Source of the DNA: an uncultured Nostocoides sp.
Lineage (GTDB): Bacteria > Actinomycetota > Actinomycetes > Actinomycetales > Dermatophilaceae
DNA length: 64,000 nucleotides
NCBI GenBank assembly: GCA_937873315.1
Contig: CALMQX010000042.1
Location: forward strand, 62,001-126,000
Direction: 5' to 3'
The notes beneath the pieces are model-generated. The model ran no database searches, was not told the DNA's origin, and was given only the letters and a program-made list of their open reading frames with translations. Positions 55,513 through 64,000 of this stretch are shown piece after piece. The translations under genes were made by a program, and so were the position numbers. Positions within the stretch are counted from its first letter, which is position 1, and the number at the start of each line of letters is the position of its first letter.

Positions 55513-56976
55513 CTAGAAGGCCATCCCGACGTACTTCACCTCGAGGTACTCATCGATGCCCTCGAAGCCGCCCTCGCGACCGAAGCCAGAGTGCTTGACG
55601 CCACCAAAGGGGGCGGCCGGGTTGGACACGATGCCGGTGTTGATGCCGATCATCCCAAACTCCAGGGCCTCCGAGACCCGGATGACCCGGGCGTGATCGC
55701 GGGTGAACACGTAGCCCACGAGACCGTATTGAGTCGCATTCGCCTTGGCGATGGCCTCCGCCTCGTCCGAAAAGGTGCACACCGGCGCGACCGGACCGAA
55801 GATCTCCTCGGTCAGGCAGCGACTGTCCGCCGGGACGTTCGCGAGCACAGTGGGGGCGTAGAAGAAGCCGCGGCCAGCCATCGGCGCACCGCCGGTGAGC
55901 GCCGTGGCGCCCCGCCCGATGGCGTCTTGCACCAACTCGTCAACCCCAGCGCGGGCCTTGGCGGTGATCAAGGGGCCAACCTCGACGCCCTTCTTGGTGC
56001 CCTTGCCGACGGTGAGACCGGCCATCCGGTCGGCGAACTTGCGGCTGAACTCCTCCGCCACGTCCTCGTGGACGAAGAAGCGGTTCGCGGCCGTGCACGC
56101 CTCGCCGATATTGCGCATTTTGGCGAGCATCGCGCCATTGACCGCCGCGTCGATGTCCGCATCCTCGAACACGATGAAGGGTGCATTGCCGCCGAGCTCC
56201 ATCGAGAGCCGCAGCAACTGCTCGGCGGACTGCTCGACCAGGATCTTGCCGACCCCGGTGGACCCGGTGAAGGTGAGCTTGCGCAGGCGCGGGTCCTTGA
56301 TGATCGGCTCGCAGACCGCACCCGAGTGGGTCGTGGTCACCACATTGAGGACGCCCTTGGGCAGGCCAGCCTCCTCCATCAGGGCCGCCAGCGCCAGCAT
56401 GGACAGCGGCGTCTCGTGTGCCGGCTTGACCACCATGGTGCAGCCAGCCGCCACGGCCGGCCCGATCTTGCGGGTGCCCATGGCCAGCGGGAAGTTCCAC
56501 GGCGTGATCATCAGGGTCGGACCCACCGGCTGCTTCATGGTGAGCAGTCGGGTGACGCCATTGGGGGCCATCAGATAGCGGCCGTGAATGCGCACGGCCT
56601 CCTCCGAGAACCACCGGAAGAACTCGGCGCCATAGGCGACCTCGCCGCGCGCCTCGGCCAGCGGCTTGCCCATCTCGAGGGTCATCAGGGTGGCGAACTC
56701 TTCGGTTCGCTCGGTGAGGAGTTCGAAGGCCCGGCGCAGGATCTCCGCCCGATCCCTGGGGGCCGAGCGCGCCCAATCCGCCTGAGCAGCCACTGCGGCA
56801 TCGAGCGCCGCGATGCCATCCTGCGGGGTGGCATCAGCACAGTTGGCCAGTACCGAGCCGGTCGCCGGGTCATCCACGGTGAAACGGGCGCCGCCGGTGG
56901 CCTCGCGCCATTGGCCGCCGATGAGCAGCCCCGAGGGCACGGTGTCGAGAACAGCCTTCTGGGTGAGCGGGGGCAT
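55513..56976 (-). CDS. gabD: NAD(P)-dependent succinate-semialdehyde dehydrogenase
   Basis: Oxidises succinic semialdehyde to succinate, the last step of GABA degradation. The 487-residue protein has the family block TPWNFPLAMGTRKIGPAVAA, the Rossmann FTGSTGVGK, the general base Glu in LSMELGGNAPFIVFEDADID and the catalytic Cys in NIGEACTAANRFFV. The end SGFGREGGFEGIDEYLEVKYV is typical for GabD. It lies 26 nt after the ureohydrolase gene and belongs to the polyamine cluster upstream. Narrower substrate range, such as glutarate semialdehyde, cannot be excluded. Confidence 0.92.
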   Translation of the reverse strand: MPPLTQKAVLDTVPSGLLIGGQWREATGGARFTVDDPATGSVLANCADATPQDGIAALDAAVAAQADWARSAPRDRAEILRRAFELLTERTEEFATLMTLEMGKPLAEARGEVAYGAEFFRWFSEEAVRIHGRYLMAPNGVTRLLTMKQPVGPTLMITPWNFPLAMGTRKIGPAVAAGCTMVVKPAHETPLSMLALAALMEEAGLPKGVLNVVTTTHSGAVCEPIIKDPRLRKLTFTGSTGVGKILVEQSAEQLLRLSMELGGNAPFIVFEDADIDAAVNGAMLAKMRNIGEACTAANRFFVHEDVAEEFSRKFADRMAGLTVGKGTKKGVEVGPLITAKARAGVDELVQDAIGRGATALTGGAPMAGRGFFYAPTVLANVPADSRCLTEEIFGPVAPVCTFSDEAEAIAKANATQYGLVGYVFTRDHARVIRVSEALEFGMIGINTGIVSNPAAPFGGVKHSGFGREGGFEGIDEYLEVKYVGMAF

Positions 56977-57002
56977 CGGGTCTTCTCTCCTGGTGGTGCG
57001 GT

Positions 57003-58106
57003 TCAGATGTCGTGTCGGTGATTGTGCGCGTCGCCGTGGTGACCGGCAGCGCCGTGCTCGTGTTGGCCAAAGTGGCCCTCGGGAATGGCCGCAGCCCGGC
57101 CCGACAACAGGGGCAAGGACGGATCCCAGCGAGTCCCATCGCGATCGTCCTTGCGCTTGCGAGCAATGGCCGAAAGTGCCTCAAGGACAACGCGATTCGC
57201 GAGAGCAGCGGTGATATCTGCGTGGTCGTATGGCGGCGAGACCTCCACCACGTCGATCCCGCACACGGGCAACTCGAGGCAGATCCGACGGACGGCGTCG
57301 AGGAGTTGTCGGGCCGAGAGGCCGCCCGGCTCGGGGGTGCCCGTACCGGGCGCATGACCGGGGTCGCAGACGTCGATATCGACGGAAAGAAAGACGCCCT
57401 CGCACTCATCGGTCGCGATCGTGAAGGCCTCGCTCAGGCATTGATCGAGACCACGGTGAACGATCTCGGTCATCTCGAAGGAGCGCATCCGCTGCTCGGC
57501 CATCCAGGACAGGGTCTCCGGACCCGGCCAGTATCCGCGCAGCCCGACCTGGAGGAAGCGATCACCGCGCAGTGCGCCCGACTCGATCAGTCGACGCATC
57601 GGCTGGCCGTGGCCCCACAAGGATCCGAACTCGATGTCCCCGGTGTCGGCGTGTGCATCGAAGTGGATCATCGACACCCGGCCCTGTCCGAGCACATTGG
57701 CGCAACCCTTGGCGTCGGGGAAGGCAATCGAGTGGTCGCCGCCGAGCACGATCGGGATCGCTCCCGCCTTGACCACCGTGGTCACCGCCGCCTCGAGTTT
57801 CGGCAACGAGCGCTCAATGTCTCCGGAGTACATCTCGACGTCGCCGGCGTCCACGACGCGCAGGTCCTGCAACCCGTCGACCCGCAGCGCCAAGGAGGGA
57901 CGCGAACCGTCGTGCGGCAGGTAATCCGTCATCCGAATCGCTTGGGGGCCGAAACGGGTGCCGGGGCGGTGCGAGGTGCCACCGTCGAAGGGCGCCCCGA
58001 GGATCACCACGTCCGCGTCGGCGAAAGTCTCCGGCTCGTCCAGGTCGCAGCGGTCTACCCCGAGGAAGGTGATATCCGGCCCATGCTGGGCGCCATAACG
58101 CGTCAT
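57003..58106 (-). CDS. speB: agmatinase/ureohydrolase family with His-rich C-terminal tail
   Basis: A 367-residue member of the arginase/agmatinase fold that hydrolyses a guanidino group to urea. The two-metal ligands are all visible: GGDHSI, IHFDAHADTG and LSVDIDVCDPGHAPGTGTPE. The extra C-terminal 23 residues carry eight His, which is unusual for agmatinase and suggests metal capture (Mn or Ni). Possible substrates are agmatine, guanidinobutyrate or guanidine; neighbouring GABA-route genes favour agmatine or guanidinobutyrate. ATG 58106 begins the conserved part, 16 nt after the saccharopine-dehydrogenase-like gene. Confidence 0.88.
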   Translation of the reverse strand: MTRYGAQHGPDITFLGVDRCDLDEPETFADADVVILGAPFDGGTSHRPGTRFGPQAIRMTDYLPHDGSRPSLALRVDGLQDLRVVDAGDVEMYSGDIERSLPKLEAAVTTVVKAGAIPIVLGGDHSIAFPDAKGCANVLGQGRVSMIHFDAHADTGDIEFGSLWGHGQPMRRLIESGALRGDRFLQVGLRGYWPGPETLSWMAEQRMRSFEMTEIVHRGLDQCLSEAFTIATDECEGVFLSVDIDVCDPGHAPGTGTPEPGGLSARQLLDAVRRICLELPVCGIDVVEVSPPYDHADITAALANRVVLEALSAIARKRKDDRDGTRWDPSLPLLSGRAAAIPEGHFGQHEHGAAGHHGDAHNHRHDI

Positions 58107-58122
58107 GCTGGCGACCCTATCG

Positions 58123-59388
58123 TCACCGATCCTCCATGCCCCAGGGGGAGCCGTAGCCATTCGGCTTCGGCGCTGCCAGGAGCTCCAAGAAGGGCACCGG
58201 ATCGAAGGCCTCCGCGCCCAGCACGCCGGCGCCCGACCACCGGCCATCCGCGAGCAGTTCCAGGGCCACCACAGGGTTGACTGCGGTCTGCCACACCACG
58301 CACTGGGCGTCATAGTCGCGCATCGTGTCCGCATTGTCCGACACGTGGTACAGGTACGTGCGGCGGGGCTGGCCGTCCTTGCCCGTGCCGGTCACCCAGA
58401 GCCCTGCACAGGTCTTGCCTTCCATCCGAGGACCGATGGTCACCGGGTCCGGCAGGCACGCGGCGACGACATCCCGGGGACTCACCTCGACGCCCTTGAC
58501 CATGACCTTGTCGGTCCGGTCCAGACCCAAGGTGTTGAGAGTGCGCAGGATGCCGATCATCTCGGCGCCAAGGCCGTACTTGAAGGTGACTTTGTCGGCC
58601 TTCACCCAGCGCGGCATGAGCAAAACTTCTTCATGCTCGACATGCACGCACTCCACCGGTCCGATGCCTTCAGGGAAGTCGAAGGCCTCGGGCTCGCTGA
58701 AGGGAGGCAGGGTGAACCAGCCGCCATCCTCGTCGCCAGAGCGCGAGCGCTCCCAGACCACGGCCGGATTCAGGCACTCCTCAATGATGGTCCACATGGA
58801 GAACCCCGGCGCGAACACCTCGTTGCCGTTCTCATCGCGGATGACCAGATTGGCGCCGTCACGTACTCCCAGTTCCTCGATGTGCGAGAACAGGTGGTCG
58901 GCGGCATACCGAGCGAAGACGTCGGCCAGGCCGGGCTCCACGCCGATCCCAACCAAGGCCAGCCGATCGGCATTCTCATACTCACTGGCCATGGCGAACT
59001 GTTCGTCACCCAGCTTGACCCCGACCTTGGCGTACGGCTGGTCCGGGTGCCGCTGGGACAGGCTCATGGCCATATCCAGGTAGTGGGCTCCGCCAGCCAA
59101 GCAGCCACGGAAGATCGGCATCACGAAGCGGGGGTCCACCGCATTGAGAACGTGAGTCGCGCCCACCAGCCGAATGAGGTCCGCCACCGCGTGCTCATTG
59201 CTCGCATCGACTTGGGCGGCAACAAAGCGCGCCTCATCCGGATGCCGGGAGACCACGGAGGCAACGGTGCGATCGGCCCGGTCAAGGTCATAGTCAGCGA
59301 CCACCCAGGACTCGAAGAAGTCTCGTTCGGCGGCGATCTTGGCCGCGGCGTCGCCGACGCCGCCGGCCCCGATCATGAGGACACGCAT
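58123..59388 (-). CDS. saccharopine dehydrogenase-like oxidoreductase
   Basis: A 421-residue NAD(P)-dependent enzyme. The Rossmann N-terminus is VLMIGAGGVGDAAAKIAAER, followed by VNAVDPRFVMPIFRGCLAGG-like strands and the central block VGIGVEPGLADVFARYAADH. The family includes lysine-forming saccharopine dehydrogenases and carboxy(nor)spermidine dehydrogenases. Position between potC and the ureohydrolase argues for a polyamine substrate, perhaps an aminopropyl or aminobutyl conjugate, in synthesis or breakdown. ATG 59388 is preceded by GAGAAAG. A lysine pathway role is the alternative but no other lysine genes are near. Confidence 0.85.
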   Translation of the reverse strand: MRVLMIGAGGVGDAAAKIAAERDFFESWVVADYDLDRADRTVASVVSRHPDEARFVAAQVDASNEHAVADLIRLVGATHVLNAVDPRFVMPIFRGCLAGGAHYLDMAMSLSQRHPDQPYAKVGVKLGDEQFAMASEYENADRLALVGIGVEPGLADVFARYAADHLFSHIEELGVRDGANLVIRDENGNEVFAPGFSMWTIIEECLNPAVVWERSRSGDEDGGWFTLPPFSEPEAFDFPEGIGPVECVHVEHEEVLLMPRWVKADKVTFKYGLGAEMIGILRTLNTLGLDRTDKVMVKGVEVSPRDVVAACLPDPVTIGPRMEGKTCAGLWVTGTGKDGQPRRTYLYHVSDNADTMRDYDAQCVVWQTAVNPVVALELLADGRWSGAGVLGAEAFDPVPFLELLAAPKPNGYGSPWGMEDR

Positions 59389-59399
59389 GATGAATCTTT

Positions 59400-59427
59400 C
59401 TCGTGGAGGGATGACTCGTGGAGGGAT
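59400..59427. repeat. short direct repeat between potC and the saccharopine-dehydrogenase-like gene
   Basis: CTCGTGGAGGGAT occurs at 59400-59412 and again at 59415-59427, with a period of 15 bp. The second copy touches the potC stop. It may be a small tandem duplication in an otherwise 38-nt gap. Confidence 0.7.
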
Positions 59428-60293
59428 TATTTCTTGCGGGCGTTGCCCACGACCTGGCCGATGATGACCAGGGACAGCGCGATCACGAACATCGAGAACC
59501 CGATGACATTGGCCTGGGCCGGGATGCCGCGCAAGTAGGAGACGTAGACGAACTTGGGGAAGGTGGTCTCGTTGCCGGAGACGAAGCTGGTGATGATGAA
59601 GTCGTCGAAGGATAGCGAGAAGGCCAGCAGCGCGGCGCCCACGATGCCCGGCAGCACCAGCGGGAAGGTCACCCGCCAGAAGGTCTGCGAAGGACTGGCA
59701 TAGAGATCCTGCGCCGCCTCCTCCAGCCGGGGATCCAGGCTTTGCAGCCGTGCCTTGACGCTCACCACGACGAAGCTGATGCAGAACATGATGTGGGCGA
59801 TGGCGATGGTCCAAAAGCCCAACTTGAAGTCGGTGCCGAACCAGCCGTTGACCTGCGTGAACCCGTTGACGAAGACCGTGAGCAAGCTTGCACCCAGGAC
59901 GATCTCGGGGGTGGCCATCGGGACGAAGACCAGGATGTTGGCTGATCCACGGCCGCGGAAGCGGTGGCGGACGAGGGCGAAGGCCAGCAGGGTGCCCAAG
60001 ATGGTTGCCGTGAGCGTGGAAATCAGGCCGATCTCCAGGGACTTGACCAGGGATTCACAGGCCCCAGCAGCGCCACAGGGGTTCTGCCAGTGCTTGAGCG
60101 TGAACCCACGCCACTCGATATTGCTCTTGAGATAGTCATTGAACGAGAACACGAAGGTGTAGAAGACCGGCAGGAAGAGGTACAGCAGCACGAGGATCGC
60201 GACGATCATCGCGAACCGTCCCGCGAACCACGCCTGGATGCGCCTGATGAGCGAGGGCCGATAGGCAGCCCCCGGAGCGGGTACGGTGCTCAT
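59427..60293 (-). CDS. potC: polyamine ABC transporter permease PotC
   Basis: One of two permeases for a spermidine/putrescine importer. The 288-residue protein has six membrane helices and the binding-protein-dependent signature EEAAQDLYASPSQTFWRVTF-type loop (EAAxxxxAxxxxxFxxxxLP), which contacts PotA. YTFVFSFNDYLKSNIEWRGF near the N-terminus is typical for PotC. The start overlaps the potB end by 4 nt (ATGA). Confidence 0.93.
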   Translation of the reverse strand: MSTVPAPGAAYRPSLIRRIQAWFAGRFAMIVAILVLLYLFLPVFYTFVFSFNDYLKSNIEWRGFTLKHWQNPCGAAGACESLVKSLEIGLISTLTATILGTLLAFALVRHRFRGRGSANILVFVPMATPEIVLGASLLTVFVNGFTQVNGWFGTDFKLGFWTIAIAHIMFCISFVVVSVKARLQSLDPRLEEAAQDLYASPSQTFWRVTFPLVLPGIVGAALLAFSLSFDDFIITSFVSGNETTFPKFVYVSYLRGIPAQANVIGFSMFVIALSLVIIGQVVGNARKK

Positions 60294-61216
60294 ACCAACT
60301 CCTCCGTTCCGTAGCGCCGAACGTAGAGGAAGACCATCGCCAGAATCAGGGCCATCAGCGTGAACGAGAGGGCCGCAGCGATCGGATAGCCCCCAAGGAC
60401 CTTGAAGAACTGACTCTCGATCACGTTACCGACCATCTTGGTCCCGGTATCCGAGCCCAGCAGTTCGGCATTCACATAATCACCGGCTGCGGGGATGAAG
60501 GTCAGCAAGGTGCCCGCGATGACGCCGGGCATGGACATCGGCAGGGTCACCGTCCGGAAGGTCGTGAAGCCATTGGCGTACAGGTCGCCGCCAGCCTCGA
60601 TCACCCGCGGATCAGCCCGTTCCAGCGAGGAATAGATCGGCAAGACCATGAAGGGCAGGAAGTTGTAGGTCAGACCGGCGACCACCGCGACCCAGGTCTC
60701 GGTGATCCGCCCGTTGGGGAAGAAGCCCAGCAGATGGACGGACTTCAACACGCTGGCCACGGGTCCATCGTCGGCGAGGATCTGCCGCCACGCGATCGTG
60801 CGCAGAATGAAGGAGGTGAAGAAGGGCGCGATGACCAGGATCATCATGATCCCGCGCCAACGACCGGCCTTGAAGGCCATGGCATAGGCCAATGGGTAGG
60901 CCAGCACAAAGGCAAAGAAGGTCGCTAACCCGGCATAGAGCATCGAACGGCCGAAGTGCGGCAGGAAGTCGGTTAGCGCACGAACGTAATTGTGGAAGTT
61001 GACGTCCTGGTAGTAGTACCCCGGGTAGTCCGGATAGTCCGAATACAGGCTGACCGCGAACAACTGGGCCAACGGGTAGATGAAGAAGACCACCAGCCAG
61101 AGCACACCCGGCAGCAAGAGCAGGTAAGGCAGCCAGGACTTGCCAGCACGCTCCTGCGGCGGGGCGGCGGCATGGGCTCCCCCGCCACCGGCACCGACGT
61201 GGGCCAGCGCACTCAC
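60290..61216 (-). CDS. potB: polyamine ABC transporter permease PotB
   Basis: A 308-residue permease with six to seven helices. The coupling loop is IEAGGDLYANGFTTFRTVTL followed by PMSMPGVIAGTLLTFIPAAG, the block FIPAAGDYVNAELLG being typical of PotB. A hydrophilic Gly/Ala-rich N-terminal tail of 25 residues precedes the first helix. It overlaps potA and potC by 4 nt on each side. Confidence 0.93.
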   Translation of the reverse strand: MSALAHVGAGGGGAHAAAPPQERAGKSWLPYLLLLPGVLWLVVFFIYPLAQLFAVSLYSDYPDYPGYYYQDVNFHNYVRALTDFLPHFGRSMLYAGLATFFAFVLAYPLAYAMAFKAGRWRGIMMILVIAPFFTSFILRTIAWRQILADDGPVASVLKSVHLLGFFPNGRITETWVAVVAGLTYNFLPFMVLPIYSSLERADPRVIEAGGDLYANGFTTFRTVTLPMSMPGVIAGTLLTFIPAAGDYVNAELLGSDTGTKMVGNVIESQFFKVLGGYPIAAALSFTLMALILAMVFLYVRRYGTEELV

Positions 61217-62376
61217 TGCGTGCTCCCGACCTTTGCCGCTTCCGCCGCCTTGACAGCGTCAGCATCCGGGGCAACACCGAAGGCATGGCCCGGTTTCCAG
61301 GTCAGCCAGACCTCATCGCCGGGGCGCAGGTCCATCGCCTCGAGGTCCAGGTTCTGCTCGTATGCCGACCACACCGTGCCGCTGGGCAGTTGCACGAGGT
61401 ACTGGGTTGCCACACCAATGAAGGAGACGTCCAGGACGCGACCGCGGACATCATTGCCCGTGCCGTCAGGCTGCCGGCGAGCCACGGAGACCTTCTCGGG
61501 GCGTACGCCGAAGGTCACCTCGCCGGATTCCACGGAGCACCGGGCCGACGGGATCTTCACGGTGGTGCCTTGAACCTCGGCCACGAGGAAGTCGCCATCC
61601 CGGCCAGTGATCCGCCCCTGACCAAGGTTCGACTGACCCACGAAGTTCGCCACGAAGGCGGTCTTGGGCAGGTCGTACATCTGCACGGGCGGACCCATCT
61701 GCTCGATCCGGCCGTGGTTCATCACAGCGACCGTGTCAGCCATGGTCATGGCCTCCTCTTGGTCGTGCGTGACGTGGATGAAGGTCAGGCCGACCTCGGT
61801 CTGGATCCGCTTGAGCTCAACTTGCATTTGGCGGCGAAGCTTGAGGTCAAGGGCGCCCAGCGGCTCGTCCAGGAGGAGGACCTCCGGGCGATTCACCAGG
61901 GCTCGCGCAACGGCCACGCGCTGCTGCTGGCCACCGGAGAGTTGCGCGGGCTTACGCCCGGCCAGGTGGCTCATCTGCACCAACTCGAGGGCCTCCTGCG
62001 CCATCGTGGCCGCATTGGCGTCACCGCGACGCTTGGGCCCGAAGGCGACGTTCTCGGCGATGGTGAGATGCGGGAAGAGCGCATAGCTCTGGAAGACGGT
62101 ATTGACCGGGCGCTCGTAGGCCCGAGACCCGGTCAGGTCGGTGTCCCCGATGAAGATCCGACCGCCCGTGGGTTGTTCGAGGCCAGCCACCATCCGAAGA
62201 GTGGTGGTCTTGCCGCATCCCGAGGGACCGAGCAGCGCAAAGAATGAGCCGCGCGGCACCGTCAGACTGAGGTCATCGACCGCCGTGAACTCCGCGAAGG
62301 ACTTGGTGACATTCTCCAGCCGCAGGTCACCCTTGGCGTCCCGGAAGCCGGAGACCTTGCCATCATTGCGCGCCAT
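61213..62376 (-). CDS. potA: polyamine ABC transporter ATPase PotA
   Basis: A 387-residue ATPase. Walker A is [20 protein letters not shown], the Q-loop is [20 protein letters not shown], the signature is [20 protein letters not shown] and Walker B is [11 protein letters not shown]. The C-terminal TOBE domain (about 285-375) has [17 protein letters not shown] and may bind polyamine for feedback control, as in PotA. The ATG overlaps the potD stop by one nt (TGATG). Confidence 0.95.
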   Translation of the reverse strand: MARNDGKVSGFRDAKGDLRLENVTKSFAEFTAVDDLSLTVPRGSFFALLGPSGCGKTTTLRMVAGLEQPTGGRIFIGDTDLTGSRAYERPVNTVFQSYALFPHLTIAENVAFGPKRRGDANAATMAQEALELVQMSHLAGRKPAQLSGGQQQRVAVARALVNRPEVLLLDEPLGALDLKLRRQMQVELKRIQTEVGLTFIHVTHDQEEAMTMADTVAVMNHGRIEQMGPPVQMYDLPKTAFVANFVGQSNLGQGRITGRDGDFLVAEVQGTTVKIPSARCSVESGEVTFGVRPEKVSVARRQPDGTGNDVRGRVLDVSFIGVATQYLVQLPSGTVWSAYEQNLDLEAMDLRPGDEVWLTWKPGHAFGVAPDADAVKAAEAAKVGSTQ

Positions 62377-63620
62377 CAGTTGCCCCTGACTTTCTCCCAG
62401 AGTGCCGAGTAGTCCGCGTCCTCTTGCGGGGTCAATGCACGGAATCCCTGGATGTTGCTCTTGCTGATGAAGTCCGCCGTGGGGAAGATCAGCGGGCTCT
62501 GGGCCAACTCGGGATCCTCCTTGGCCATGACCTCCTGAGCACCTTGGACCGGGCACACATAGTTGACCCACGCGGCCACCTGCGCGGCCACCACCGGGTC
62601 GTAGTAGTAGTTCATCAACTCCTGCGCGTTGCGGCGGTGGGTCGAGGTGATCGGCACCATCATGTTGTCGCTCCACAGGGTGCCGCCGGACTCCGGGATG
62701 ACGAACTGCCAATTGTCATTCTCGGTCTCAGCGCGCAGCACGAAGAGGTCACCCGACCAGACGATGCCAGCGATGGCGTTGCCGCTCTTGAGGTCCTCCA
62801 GGTAGGAGTTGCCCTTGATCCGGCGGATCCACCCGTCGGCAACCCGCTTCTCGACCTCGGCGACCGCCTTCTCGAACTGCTCCTTGGTGAACTGCCCGGA
62901 GATGTCGACGCCCTGCTGTTGCATGATCAGGCCGACGGTGTCGCGCATCTCGGACAGCACGACGATCTTGCCCTTGAGTTCGGGGATGGACCAGAGGTCG
63001 TCCAGAGACTTCAGCTCCTTACCCACCTTCTCCCGGTCGTAGCCGATCCCGGCGAAGCCGGATTGCCAGGTCATGGAGTACTGGCGGCCCGGGTCGAAGC
63101 TGACCTCCTTGAGCGCGTCAAGGATGTTGCTGCAGTTCGGCATTCGGATCAGTTCAAGGGGCTGAACCAGTTGGTCACGGATGACCCGACCGGCCATCCA
63201 GTCGGTCAGGGTGAAGATGTCACGGCTGATGTCTTGGCGAGCCTGCAACTGGGGTCGCACCTTGTTGACATACGAGTCGTTGTCCTCGATGTCGACCGAA
63301 TAGGTGGCCTTGATCCCGGTCTTCTTTTCGAAGCCTTCGAGCGAGGGGTACTTGCCCTTGATCTCCTCGTCCTCGTCGAGGTAGGCCGTCCAGTTGGCCC
63401 AGCGCACGACCCGATCGGTCGCGGAGACATCCTTGGGCAGCTCAACGGCTTGCGCACCCTTGGCCGGCGGTAGCGGCGGCGGGGCACAGGCAGCCAGCGC
63501 ACCGGCGGCACTCAGCCCGAGGCCACCGGTGAGCAGTGACCTACGGGAGAGCGCCGTTCGACGAGCGGCTTGGATCAGTTCGCGGACCATAGGGTCCGCT
63601 GGGAGTGGACGACGCGGCAT
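62376..63620 (-). CDS. potD: polyamine ABC transporter substrate-binding lipoprotein PotD
   Basis: A 414-residue binding protein of the PotD/PotF group. The N-terminus has a twin-arginine motif SRRSLLTGG followed by lipobox GALAAC, so the mature protein is a Tat-exported lipoprotein. The family stretches are VVRWANWTAYLDEDEE, FEKKTGIKATYSVDIEDNDS and AGIVWSGDLFVLRAE. The aspartate and tryptophan residues that hold the diamine are present (WTAYLD, DNDS). It heads the potDABC order with AAGGAG at good spacing. Confidence 0.92.
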   Translation of the reverse strand: MPRRPLPADPMVRELIQAARRTALSRRSLLTGGLGLSAAGALAACAPPPLPPAKGAQAVELPKDVSATDRVVRWANWTAYLDEDEEIKGKYPSLEGFEKKTGIKATYSVDIEDNDSYVNKVRPQLQARQDISRDIFTLTDWMAGRVIRDQLVQPLELIRMPNCSNILDALKEVSFDPGRQYSMTWQSGFAGIGYDREKVGKELKSLDDLWSIPELKGKIVVLSEMRDTVGLIMQQQGVDISGQFTKEQFEKAVAEVEKRVADGWIRRIKGNSYLEDLKSGNAIAGIVWSGDLFVLRAETENDNWQFVIPESGGTLWSDNMMVPITSTHRRNAQELMNYYYDPVVAAQVAAWVNYVCPVQGAQEVMAKEDPELAQSPLIFPTADFISKSNIQGFRALTPQEDADYSALWEKVRGN

Positions 63621-63663
63621 ACCCTGACTCCTTAGTGAACCGTGATGGCTCAGTTATTGATGC

Positions 63664-64000
63664 TCAACTATTGATATTGGCCATCACGTGCTTGATCCGG
63701 GTGTAGTCCTCGAAGCCGTACATCGACAGGTCCTTGCCGTAGCCCGACTTCTTGTAGCCGCCATGGGGCATCTCGGCGACCAGCGGAATGTGCGTATTGA
63801 TCCAGACACAACCGAAGTCCAGTTCCTTGCTCATGCGCATGGCCCGACCGAAGTCCTTGGTCCACACCGAGGAGGCCAGTGCGTAGTCGACCCCGTTGGC
63901 GAAGGAGAGCGCCTCGGCCTCATCGGTGAAGCGCTGCACGGTGATGACCGGGCCGAAGATCTCGTTCTGGATGGCCTCGTCATCCTGGCGCAGGCCGGCC
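63664..64000 (-). CDS. gamma-aminobutyraldehyde dehydrogenase, C-terminal 112 residues (cut by window edge)
   Basis: The end of an aldehyde dehydrogenase that oxidises 4-aminobutyraldehyde to GABA. NEIFGPVITVQRFTDEAEAL and WINTHIPLVAEMPHGGYKKS, then GYGKDLSMYGFEDYTRIKHV, are nearly diagnostic for the PatD/Prr group rather than betaine aldehyde dehydrogenase. Its catalytic domain lies beyond 64000. It precedes potD by 44 nt and links polyamine uptake to GABA and then to GabD. Confidence 0.9.
   Translation of the reverse strand, partial: AGLRQDDEAIQNEIFGPVITVQRFTDEAEALSFANGVDYALASSVWTKDFGRAMRMSKELDFGCVWINTHIPLVAEMPHGGYKKSGYGKDLSMYGFEDYTRIKHVMANINS

Noticed and set aside
57012..58280. Long plus-strand frame over the ureohydrolase gene, and a similar one at 58105-59538.
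   Set aside because: Both are antisense to genes with complete catalytic motifs and contain no recognisable domain.

Overview
The window is a GC-rich chromosomal segment from an actinobacterium. GTG starts, the rplU-rpmA-obgE-proB block, an rne gene with long disordered arms, a rimP-nusA-ylxR-infB block, and a dxr-rip1-ispG-GNAT block all follow gene orders familiar from Mycobacterium and other Actinobacteria. A member of the Micrococcales (Dermatophilaceae or Intrasporangiaceae type) fits, but that is an inference. I see no rRNA, tRNA, insertion sequence, prophage or CRISPR array. No stretch longer than about 200 bases lacks a gene.

Layout. 1-9842: proline synthesis and ribosome block on the minus strand (proA partial, proB, obgE, rpmA, rplU, rne, DUF2344), interrupted by plus-strand pdxY and an ArsR-SRPBCC pair. 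9967-17845: a plus-strand PLP aminotransferase, then a minus-strand set of acyl-CoA synthetase, radical SAM protein, K+ channel and double-hotdog thioesterase, then a small lipoprotein. 17850-27406: the translation-factor block (rimP, nusA, ylxR, infB, rbfA, truB, ribF), split by a plus-strand membrane protein, PCu(A)C copper chaperone and Dyp peroxidase. 27525-32097: ferritin-like lipoprotein, PhzF, ApbE and a ferric reductase fused to an FMN-binding domain. 32271-40648: amylosucrase, a small protein, proS with a HAD protein and a TauE-type transporter, a SulP permease and a tandem GNAT protein. 40744-46196: ROK regulator and a monosaccharide ABC transporter. 46280-54606: GNAT, APC permease, uridine-kinase-like protein, ispG, coiled-coil protein, rip1, dxr. 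54629-64000: a barstar/barnase-type pair and a polyamine uptake and degradation cluster (gabD, ureohydrolase, saccharopine-dehydrogenase-like enzyme, potCBAD, aminobutyraldehyde dehydrogenase fragment).

How it fits together. Conserved housekeeping operons run on the minus strand, often with 4-nt stop/start overlaps. Small accessory cassettes on the plus strand sit in their seams. Many of the genes at these seams have a TAnnnT-like -10 motif 6-7 nt before the start codon and no Shine-Dalgarno sequence, which suggests leaderless mRNAs. The clearest metabolic unit is the right end: PotDABC imports putrescine or spermidine, the aldehyde dehydrogenases make GABA and succinate, and the ureohydrolase feeds the route from a guanidino compound. 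The apbE and reductase-FMN-bind genes form an extracytoplasmic flavinylated electron-transfer unit. The most interesting signals are the back-to-back overlapping -10 boxes between proA and pdxY, the reductase/FMN-bind fusion with its 24-bp repeat, the anchored RNase with barstar, the coiled-coil protein beside rip1, and the abundance of the word GTATGCC/GGCATAC.
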